Shown piece by piece: positions 1 through 5,129 of a stretch of DNA of 5,306 nt. The DNA is taken from NCBI GenBank assembly GCA_020718265.1, contig DYSM01000212.1, forward strand, positions 1 through 5,306, read 5' to 3'. The stretch's first letter is position 1; each line of letters opens with the position of its first letter. Under the pieces are notes generated by a model that was given only the letters and a program-made list of their open reading frames with translations, made no database searches and had not been told where the DNA came from. The translations under genes were made by a program, and so were the position numbers. Origin of the DNA: Draconibacterium orientale (GTDB taxonomy: Bacteria; Bacteroidota; Bacteroidia; Bacteroidales; JAADGE01).

Positions 1-9
1 ATAATTTTT

Positions 10-32
10 AAAAAAGTGTAAACTACTTTTTT
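10..32 (-). terminator. A+T-rich hairpin downstream of the PKD lipoprotein gene
   Basis: AAAAAAGT (10-17) and ACTTTTTT (25-32) form a perfect 8-bp stem around a 7-base loop, about 30 bases past the stop codon of the PKD gene. Read on the minus strand, the RNA ends the stem in a run of U, as a weak intrinsic terminator would. The stem has only one G-C pair, and the U run lies inside the stem rather than after it. Because it is almost symmetrical it could also serve a gene arriving from the left. This is an inference from position and shape only. Confidence 0.35.
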
Positions 33-60
33 ATGTTTATGAAAGATGCCAATTTTTATT

Positions 61-1026
61 TTATTTTTTATTGACTCCGTATTCAATATCTACCTCTGCG
101 GCATAATTAGCACCATCTTCAAATATGAGCATATTAGGATAATAATCAAGCTGAATGTCATACATCGACACGCTGAACTCGTAAAGAACATTGTTGTTAT
201 TGGCATCAAAAACGACAAATTTTATGTTGTCTCGAACATCAAAATCAATGTAAGGCACATATTCGCTCACGGGCAAACGAACGGGATAGCTCGAAATTCG
301 CAAAGCTACGTGGCTTGTTTCAATAAAATCGCCGTTGTAAAAAATGTCGCAAACTATATCAACTCCCAAATATTCCGGCGGCAACCAAACGCGTATGTCT
401 CGAATTTCGATAACGGTCGGCGGAGGCAAAATGGTAAATGTTTCGTTTTGTTTGGCAGTATCGCCGTTGCAAATTGCACTCATCGACACGTTGTATGTGC
501 CCGGGAATGCAAATTCGTGCGTCGGACTTTCAGTTTTAGCGTCTTCGTATCCGTCGCCGAAATTCCAATAAAACGATGTCGCATGTTGCGAATAGTTCAT
601 CAGGCTGACTTTTGCCGGCGCAAATTTTCCGCTTCCGTAGAATGCGTATTCAAATTCAGGAATAATCGGCAACGATTCTGCTTGTAGGTCAATGCGTTCA
701 TTTTTAACATCTTCCGCTTCCTTATTCCGAATTTTCAACGTTACGGTATAAAGTCCGGTTTTCGTGTACACATGCACAGGCGTGCGGTCTGACGAGGTTT
801 CGCCGTCGCCGAAATCCCAGTGATAGGACACATCGCCGTTGCCGATGTCGGCTTTGGGGTAAAAATAGACCACGTAAGGTACAGAGCAGTTCTCAACGGT
901 GTCGATAATTTCCAGAATTTCGACCTTGCCTTTGTTGCAATTTGTAAAAAACACAGCCAAGCCGAAAAACAAGAATGGTATCGCAAGGCGTGAATAACGG
1001 AGGGTTTGTTTAACTTTTTGGCTCAT
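61..1026 (-). CDS. PKD-domain surface or periplasmic lipoprotein
   Basis: A 321-residue exported protein of unknown specific role. The N-terminus has basic residues, a hydrophobic stretch (about 14-27) and Cys30 in the context FFTNC. This reads as a lipoprotein signal, but Asn at -1 is atypical, so lipidation is likely rather than certain. Two PKD-type beta-sandwich domains follow, each marked by its signature: WDFGDG at 70-75 (domain about 36-115) and WNFGDG at 154-159 (domain about 120-200). A proline linker (PPP, 201-203) leads to a beta-rich C-terminal region (204-321) with alternating hydrophobic strands, possibly a C2-like sandwich. PKD domains are generally extracellular binding or spacer modules. 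No catalytic motif is visible, and there is no type IX secretion C-terminal signal that I recognise. The ATG at 1024-1026 is the only start that keeps the signal peptide. It lies 71 bp after ychF with no promoter seen, so read-through is possible. Confidence 0.88.
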   Translation of the reverse strand: MSQKVKQTLRYSRLAIPFLFFGLAVFFTNCNKGKVEILEIIDTVENCSVPYVVYFYPKADIGNGDVSYHWDFGDGETSSDRTPVHVYTKTGLYTVTLKIRNKEAEDVKNERIDLQAESLPIIPEFEYAFYGSGKFAPAKVSLMNYSQHATSFYWNFGDGYEDAKTESPTHEFAFPGTYNVSMSAICNGDTAKQNETFTILPPPTVIEIRDIRVWLPPEYLGVDIVCDIFYNGDFIETSHVALRISSYPVRLPVSEYVPYIDFDVRDNIKFVVFDANNNNVLYEFSVSMYDIQLDYYPNMLIFEDGANYAAEVDIEYGVNKK

Positions 1027-1037
1027 ATTTTTTGAGA

Positions 1038-1072
1038 TATTTGAAATTAGACTTTAGATATTAGAAATTAGA
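1038..1072. repeat. Five-unit heptad array in the ychF-PKD gene spacer
   Basis: Five consecutive 7-bp units read TATTTGA, AATTAGA, CTTTAGA, TATTAGA and AATTAGA. The core TTAGA recurs at 1047, 1054, 1061 and 1068 with exact 7-bp spacing. The array fills the half of the 71-bp spacer next to the PKD start codon. Similar units lie on the other side of ychF at 2206-2240. Function is unknown. No hairpin terminator is visible between ychF and the next gene. Confidence 0.7.
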
Positions 1073-1097
1073 TAATTGTGTTCCGTATTTTTTAATA

Positions 1098-2195
1098 CTA
1101 AACATTGAATCGAATGTTCAGTAAATCGCCGTCTTGTACAACGTATGTTTTGCCTTCGAGTTTGAGTTTTCCGGCTTCTTTGCACTTTACTTCGGAGCGC
1201 AGAGCGATATAATCATCGTATTTTATCACTTCGGCACGAATGAAACCGCGTTGTAAGTCGCTGTGTATCACGCCTGCCGCTTCCGGCGCAGTGCTTCCGC
1301 GATAAATTGTCCACGCGCGAATTTCTTTCACGCCTACGGTAAAGAACGTTTCCAAATCCAGCAGTTTGTATGCTGCACGGATAAGTTTGTTCACACCCGG
1401 CTCCGAAAGTCCGGCGTCTGCCAAAAATTCGAGACGTTCGTCTTCATTATCAAGCTCTGCAATGTCGGATTCCAACTTGGCGGCAATGATTATGATTTCG
1501 GCTTTTTCGTTTTTCAAAGCGTCCTGCACGGCTTTGGTATATTTATTTCCGGTCGCTGCGGAAGCATCGTCCACATTACAAACGTAAAGAACAGGCTTTG
1601 TAGTGAGTAAAAACAAATCTTTTACATAATCTTTTTCACTTTCGTCTGTTTCGAGTGTTCGTGCGGGCTGAAAATTTTCGAGATGTGTTTTGTATTTTGT
1701 CAAAATTTCTTGTCCGCGTTTGGCATCTTTGTCGCCTGTTTTGGCGGCGCGTGTTACTTTGTCGAGTTTTTTGTCAATAGATTCTAAATCTTTGACAATC
1801 AATTCAAAATCTACAATTTCTTTGTCTCTGACCGGGTTTACCGAACCTTCGATGTGCGGCAAATTGGCATCGTCGAAACAGCGGAGCACGTGGATAACAG
1901 CGTCGTTGTTACGCAAATCGCCCAAAAATTTGTTGCCGATGCCTTCGCCTTGCGCCGAACCTTTTGCGAGTCCGGGTAAGTCCATTATGTCCATCACGGT
2001 TTGAATGATTCGTTCCGACGGTTGGATGTCGTACAACGCTTGCAGGCGCGGGTCGGGCACTTGCACCGTTCCGAGGTTCGATTTGTCCGTACTGAAACTG
2101 AAGTTTGTTACTTCGGCTTTTGTATTTGAAAAACAGTTGAATATCATGGATTTACCGACATTTGTCAGCCCGATGATTCCGCATTTTAATCCCAT
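1098..2195 (-). CDS. ychF: YchF/OLA1-family ribosome-associated NTPase
   Basis: A complete 365-residue YchF, the usual length for the family (about 360-370). It is a cytoplasmic Obg-class NTPase that binds ribosomes. Family members hydrolyse ATP as well as or better than GTP and have been linked to translation and stress responses. The G1 loop is GLTNVGKS (9-16), G3 is DLPGL (72-76), and GEGIGNKFL (83-91) and LRCFDD (104-109) are family landmarks. NVDD (207-210) sits where classical GTPases carry NKxD, as expected for the relaxed nucleotide choice of YchF. A helical insertion (about 125-195) and a C-terminal TGS domain (about 281-365, ending QDGDLLNIRFNV) complete the layout. The switch regions are unusual: TDKSN (36-40) replaces the common TIEPN, and DLPGLAKGS replaces DIAGLVKGA. 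The start is ATG with no Shine-Dalgarno sequence and begins the conserved MGLKCGI. It is flanked by heptad repeats on both sides. Confidence 0.96.
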   Translation of the reverse strand: MGLKCGIIGLTNVGKSMIFNCFSNTKAEVTNFSFSTDKSNLGTVQVPDPRLQALYDIQPSERIIQTVMDIMDLPGLAKGSAQGEGIGNKFLGDLRNNDAVIHVLRCFDDANLPHIEGSVNPVRDKEIVDFELIVKDLESIDKKLDKVTRAAKTGDKDAKRGQEILTKYKTHLENFQPARTLETDESEKDYVKDLFLLTTKPVLYVCNVDDASAATGNKYTKAVQDALKNEKAEIIIIAAKLESDIAELDNEDERLEFLADAGLSEPGVNKLIRAAYKLLDLETFFTVGVKEIRAWTIYRGSTAPEAAGVIHSDLQRGFIRAEVIKYDDYIALRSEVKCKEAGKLKLEGKTYVVQDGDLLNIRFNV

Positions 2196-2205
2196 TGGTT
2201 TGTAA

Positions 2206-2240
2206 TATTAGATTTCAGATTTCAGACAACAGTAATCAGA
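2206..2240. repeat. Five-unit heptad array just upstream of ychF
   Basis: The 7-bp units are TATTAGA, TTTCAGA, TTTCAGA, CAACAGT and AATCAGA, with AG held in register every 7 bp. The array begins 11 bp upstream of the ychF start codon, so it would lie in the leader of any transcript starting further upstream. Its end overlaps an inverted repeat, CAGTAAT (2230-2236) and ATTACTG (2247-2253), which could form a 7-bp stem with a 10-base loop. No TAnnTTTG promoter match is present in the whole 2196-2361 spacer, so the ychF promoter is not identified. Confidence 0.6.
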
Positions 2241-2313
2241 CATTAAATTACTGATATTCTTTATCTTACATTTCAATTTTATTTTGTGAGAATTTATATA
2301 AATTGTTGGATTC

Positions 2314-2348
2314 AACTTTGGCAAAGTCTCAAACTTTGGCAAAGTTTG
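2314..2348. repeat. Tandem palindromic repeat (AACTTTGGCAAAGT twice, 18-bp period)
   Basis: Two identical 14-bp copies lie at 2314-2327 and 2332-2345. Each is itself an inverted repeat around GGC. The second extends to perfect 8-bp arms, CAAACTTT (2330-2337) and AAAGTTTG (2341-2348); the first has 5-bp arms, ACTTT and AAAGT. The two copies can also pair with each other apart from the central base. The element begins about 14 bp past the stop codon of the 216-aa lipoprotein gene. No T run follows on either strand, so it is not a classical terminator. It resembles a dispersed intergenic palindrome or a protein-binding site. Confidence 0.75.
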
Positions 2349-2361
2349 CTATACGTTTTGT

Positions 2362-3012
2362 TTATTTTAATTTTACTTTGAAATCGGTTTTGTATTCGGG
2401 CGAAAGAATGTCGAACATACTGCCGGAGAATTCAAAACTTTTTCCGTCGGGTGCCATGACAGCGTTTTTGTTGTCCAATTTTTTGATTTCGCGCTCAAAT
2501 GTAAACGACAATTTGTATTGATAATAATCTTTCATCGACGCCATTTCTTCGCTGTTCATTGTGGTATCTTTGGCGAAATCGGGTGCTGTGTATGACAGTT
2601 TCTTTTCGCCTTTTGCCTTGAATTCTGCTTTTTTGCCGTCTGTTTTGGGTGTTGCTCCGCCCATCAATTCCGAATCTGCGCCCGATGCCATCACTTTATT
2701 CACAACATCCACATTGTCAAAATCGTAAGAGATAAACAAAACAGTAGAATCATCGTTCCAACCGTATTCGATATTTTTTGCACCGAGTTGGCGATAAGTC
2801 TCTGCGACTTTTGCGAACGATTGGTCCATTGTATCCATCGAATTATCGTTGCCGGTAGAGTCCATGCCCGACATAAATTCTTTCATTTGCGACACATCCA
2901 CCATCGCCGTCGAGTTACCCGACATATCCGAATTAAAGTGGTATTCCTGTGAAATTGAGCACCCTGCGCTTATGAGCAGTAGTGCAAATACTGAAAAAAA
3001 GAAGGTTTTCAT
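2362..3012 (-). CDS. Small Met-rich lipoprotein of unknown function
   Basis: A 216-residue protein with a textbook lipoprotein signal: MKTFFF, a hydrophobic core (4-14) and lipobox SAGC with Cys18. The mature start, SISQEYHFN, lacks the acidic run used as a surface-export signal in some Bacteroidota, so anchoring facing the periplasm is more likely. Residues 22-41 look like a beta-hairpin, QEYHFNSDMSG...AMVDVS. Residues 30-62 contain seven methionines with many Asp, Asn and Ser. The rest alternates predicted strands (about 91-98, 166-175, 193-199, 209-216) with a Lys-rich middle (123-138). I do not recognise a named domain. The general shape, Cys followed by EYHFNxDxSG and a VDxSxM segment, resembles uncharacterised lipoproteins in this phylum, but that is from memory. 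The ATG start is fixed by the signal peptide. It has its own promoter (3073-3103) and a leader hairpin (3027-3050). Confidence 0.87.
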   Translation of the reverse strand: MKTFFFSVFALLLISAGCSISQEYHFNSDMSGNSTAMVDVSQMKEFMSGMDSTGNDNSMDTMDQSFAKVAETYRQLGAKNIEYGWNDDSTVLFISYDFDNVDVVNKVMASGADSELMGGATPKTDGKKAEFKAKGEKKLSYTAPDFAKDTTMNSEEMASMKDYYQYKLSFTFEREIKKLDNKNAVMAPDGKSFEFSGSMFDILSPEYKTDFKVKLK

Positions 3013-3026
3013 ATCCTGATGTTTTA

Positions 3027-3050
3027 ACCCGAATGCTTTTTCTGTCGGGT
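3027..3050 (-). other. Hairpin in the leader of the 216-aa lipoprotein mRNA
   Basis: ACCCGA (3027-3032) and TCGGGT (3045-3050) are perfect 6-bp arms around a 12-base loop. Four of the six pairs are G-C, which stands out in this A+T-rich leader. It lies between the predicted transcription start (about 3069) and the ATG at 3012, ending 14 bases before the start codon. It could affect mRNA stability or ribosome access. It is too small to call a riboswitch. Confidence 0.4.
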
Positions 3051-3072
3051 GTGAATAAAAAAAGTATCTCTA

Positions 3073-3103
3073 CAAATATAGAGTTTTTGAATAATTTGTC
3101 AAA
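3073..3103 (-). promoter_or_regulatory. Bacteroidota-type promoter for the 216-aa lipoprotein gene
   Basis: On the minus strand, TTTG (3100-3103) is followed after 19 bp by TATATTTG (3073-3080). This is an exact match to the primary sigma consensus of the phylum, TTTG-N19-21-TAnnTTTG. Transcription would start near 3069, giving a leader of about 57 bases. The promoter sits between the stop codon of the radical SAM gene (3109) and the lipoprotein gene, so the latter can be expressed on its own. Confidence 0.75.
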
Positions 3104-3108
3104 CAAAA

Positions 3109-3888
3109 TTACACAGAAACCTGAACATCGAATCCGACATGTCGCGCGCGGTCGGCTATTTCATTCAGTTTTTGGGCTGAAATTTTTTCTAAACCCGCAG
3201 CCGGTGTTTCACGGTCTATTGTATAAATCATGATTTTGCGCGGCGCAATTTGGCGCATCGCTCCGAGCCATGTTTCAATTTCCGTTTCGGTTGTATTATC
3301 TATGTAAATATCATTGTAACAACCTTTTAAAAACATAGTTTGAATAATTGCTTTACCTTCAAATTGTTTTAATGCCTCAATAATTTTTTCTACGGTAAAA
3401 CTTTTCGACACGCCGTTCATGCGTTGCATCGTGTCGTCGATTCCCGAATCGAGTTTCAAAATACAATCGTCAGCTTTCAAAAGAGCTTCGCGCACGGCAG
3501 GCTTATGCGCTTGCGTGGCATTTGACAAAACTGCGATTTTTGCCTGCGGTGCAATTCGGTTGCGCAACTCAACAGTATCGGAAATGATTTCGGAAAATTC
3601 GGGGTGAAGTGTCGGTTCGCCGTTTCCGGCAAAGCTGATGTAATTTGGTAAATTATTGTCCGATTGCATTTTAAGCAGAACTTTCTCCAGCTCTGTTCGC
3701 ACTTCCGCACGTGAGTGAAACGGATGTTTTCGGAATTTTTCGGGAAACGTGTAGCCGCATTCGCAATAAATGCAGTCGAAATTACAGAATTTGTAATCCG
3801 TCGGCAACAGATTGATTCCCAGCGACACACCCAAGCGGCGACTTTGCACGGGACCGAATATAATTTTATCAAACAAAAATGTAGCCAT
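3109..3888 (-). CDS. COG0731-like radical SAM protein
   Basis: A 259-residue radical SAM enzyme of unknown substrate. The cluster-binding motif CNFDCIYC has Cys35, Cys39 and Cys42 (CX3CX2C), with an extra Cys44 (CECG). It is preceded by FGPVQSRRLGVSLGINLLP (11-29), the conserved N-terminal signature of the COG0731 group, which is annotated by distant similarity to wyosine-forming Fe-S oxidoreductases. The SAM-binding landmark AGNGEPTLHPE (87-97) corresponds to the GGE motif. LSNAT (121-125), KLDSG (145-149), IQTMFLKG (182-189) and IYTIDRETP (221-229) mark later strands of the barrel. No auxiliary Fe-S domain or C-terminal accessory domain is seen, and the length is normal for short members. 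Wyosine chemistry itself is archaeal and eukaryotic, so that role should not be assumed. The ATG at 3886-3888 is followed at once by conserved sequence. Its promoter was not identified. The 206-bp upstream spacer is full of octad repeats. Confidence 0.92.
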   Translation of the reverse strand: MATFLFDKIIFGPVQSRRLGVSLGINLLPTDYKFCNFDCIYCECGYTFPEKFRKHPFHSRAEVRTELEKVLLKMQSDNNLPNYISFAGNGEPTLHPEFSEIISDTVELRNRIAPQAKIAVLSNATQAHKPAVREALLKADDCILKLDSGIDDTMQRMNGVSKSFTVEKIIEALKQFEGKAIIQTMFLKGCYNDIYIDNTTETEIETWLGAMRQIAPRKIMIYTIDRETPAAGLEKISAQKLNEIADRARHVGFDVQVSV

Positions 3889-3895
3889 GAATTTT

Positions 3896-3943
3896 AATTT
3901 GAAAATGAGATAATTTGAAAATTTGAGAATGAGTAGATTTGAG
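3896..3943 (+). repeat. Six-unit octad array, left arm
   Basis: Six contiguous 8-bp units read AATTTGAA, AATGAGAT, AATTTGAA, AATTTGAG, AATGAGTA and GATTTGAG. The array begins 7 bp upstream of the radical SAM start codon, so it would be in that gene's leader if transcribed from further up. An inverted copy of the same repeat lies at 4056-4095. Confidence 0.75.
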
Positions 3944-3947
3944 AATT

Positions 3948-3971
3948 TTTTGCGATTTTGCGTCTTAGCGG
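3948..3971 (+). repeat. Three-unit GCG octad repeat
   Basis: TTTTGCGA, TTTTGCGT and CTTAGCGG are contiguous 8-bp units with GCG at 3952, 3960 and 3968. They are more G+C-rich than the surrounding spacer and are followed by TAAAAATTT. From memory, sequences of the form TTTGCGTCTTTGCGG are frequent between genes in Bacteroidota, so this may be a copy of a dispersed repeat. That is not verified here. Confidence 0.5.
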
Positions 3972-4055
3972 TAAAAATTTATGATTTGTAAAGAATTGTA
4001 AATCTTATGTCAAAATTCTTTTATCTGACAAAGTATTGAAAAAACTAAATGCTAA

Positions 4056-4095
4056 AAATCATTTTCAAATTTTCAAATTCCCTAATTTTCAAATT
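4056..4095 (-). repeat. Five-unit octad array, right arm (inverted)
   Basis: On the minus strand from 4095 downwards the 8-bp units are AATTTGAA, AATTAGGG, AATTTGAA, AATTTGAA and AATGATTT. The first shares its first base with the last base of the tsaD stop codon. Positions 4059-4079 match the reverse complement of 3912-3932 at 20 of 21 bases, so the tsaD 3' end and the radical SAM 5' region could pair across a 126-base loop. Apart from the GCG octads, I see nothing else in that loop. Confidence 0.75.
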
Positions 4096-5129
4096 TAAAT
4101 GTAATACCGCGCATCTGCCGTAACACTTTGATTATCAAATTGTCCTGTCAGATATTTGTGGTATCCGCTTATGGCAATCATGGCGGCATTGTCCGTTGTG
4201 TATTTAAACGCAGGAATGTGAACTTTGATGTTTAGTTTCTTGCCCAGAGCTTCTGTGGCATCGCGTAAACCCGAATTTGCCGATACGCCGCCGGCAATGG
4301 CAAATTCCTTGATGCCGGTTTGTTTGAGAGCTGTTTTTACCTTATCTATAAGTATTTCTATGATAGTGTGTTGCAGACTTGCGCACAAATCGTCGGCATG
4401 TTCGGCAACGAAGTTCGAATTTTCAGCCGCCGCATCGCGCAGTGTGTAAAGAAACGACGTTTTCAGTCCGCTGAAACTGAAATTTAAGCCTTCGATACGC
4501 GGTTTTGCAAATTTGAATGCCTTCGGATTGCCAAGTTTCGCTTTTCGGTCAATAATCGGTCCGCCCGGATAGCCCAAACCCATTGCTTTGGCGCATTTAT
4601 CAAACGCTTCGCCGGCGGCATCGTCGATAGTTTCGCCGATGAGTTCCTGCTCAAACTGATTTTTTACAACGATAATTTGTGTGTGTCCGCCCGAAACCAA
4701 CAAAGTCAAGAACGGGAATTGCGGAAGTGCGTGCGTATCGCCTTTTTCGCGTAAGAACAAAGCGGAAATGTGCCCTTGCAAATGATTTTCGGCAAGCAGC
4801 GGAATGTCGTTTGCCAGCGCAAATCCTTTGGCAAATTGTGTGCCCACAAGCAACGAGCCGAGCAAACCCGGACCGCGCGTGAATGCTACCGCGCTCACAT
4901 CCGACTTCGATACACCGGCTTCTTTCAACGCCGTATCCACCACCGGAACAATGTTTGCCTGATGCGCCCGCGATGCCAACTCCGGCACCACGCCGCCGTA
5001 CTTGCGGTGTACATCCTGATTTGCCGTAATGTTCGACAACAAAATACCGTCCTGAATCACGGCGGCAGACGTATCGTCGCACGAGGTTTCGATACCGAGT
5101 ATGATTATTGACTTTTTATTCGTTTCCAC
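4095..5129 (-). CDS. tsaD: tRNA N6-adenosine threonylcarbamoyltransferase TsaD
   Basis: A complete 344-residue TsaD (Kae1/Gcp/YgjD family, usual bacterial length about 330-350). With TsaB and TsaE it transfers the threonylcarbamoyl group from the TsaC/TsaC2 product to A37 of tRNAs that read ANN codons, making t6A in the cytoplasm. The ASKHA fold opens with LGIETSCDDTSAAV (11-24). GGVVPELASRAH (45-56) is a family signature. NHLQGH supplies the metal-binding His116 and His120. SGGHTQ (146-151), the GETIDDAAGEAFDK block (165-178), GGPIID (189-194), FSFSGLKTS (217-225), AGGVSAN (279-285) and TDNAAM with metal ligand Asp313 follow. All expected motifs are intact. The start is GTG at 5127-5129: no in-frame ATG exists upstream before a stop, and conserved sequence begins within ten residues. 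The promoter lies almost on top of this codon. Confidence 0.97.
   Translation of the reverse strand: METNKKSIIILGIETSCDDTSAAVIQDGILLSNITANQDVHRKYGGVVPELASRAHQANIVPVVDTALKEAGVSKSDVSAVAFTRGPGLLGSLLVGTQFAKGFALANDIPLLAENHLQGHISALFLREKGDTHALPQFPFLTLLVSGGHTQIIVVKNQFEQELIGETIDDAAGEAFDKCAKAMGLGYPGGPIIDRKAKLGNPKAFKFAKPRIEGLNFSFSGLKTSFLYTLRDAAAENSNFVAEHADDLCASLQHTIIEILIDKVKTALKQTGIKEFAIAGGVSANSGLRDATEALGKKLNIKVHIPAFKYTTDNAAMIAISGYHKYLTGQFDNQSVTADARYYI

Noticed and set aside
46..687. Plus-strand frame of 213 codons opposite the PKD gene
   Set aside because: It lies antisense to a gene with clear PKD motifs and a signal peptide. Its own translation has no recognisable domain and an odd composition.
1038..1072. 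CRISPR or telomere-like repeat
   Set aside because: The units are 7 bp and contiguous with no spacers, and only five copies exist. This fits a short-period spacer repeat, not a CRISPR array or telomere.
2314..2348. Rho-independent terminator
   Set aside because: No T run follows the palindromes on either strand. It is kept only as a repeat.
3477..3872. Minus-strand 131-codon frame within the radical SAM gene
   Set aside because: It is a shifted reading of the same DNA as a complete radical SAM protein with all its motifs. It does not indicate a frameshift.
4029..4036. Promoter for the radical SAM gene (ATACTTTG on the minus strand)
   Set aside because: It fits TAnnTTTG only with one base missing from the spacer, and no TTTG lies at the proper distance upstream.
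4651..5082. Minus-strand 143-codon Arg- and Cys-rich frame within tsaD
   Set aside because: It is an out-of-frame reading of intact tsaD. The composition is typical of a shadow frame.
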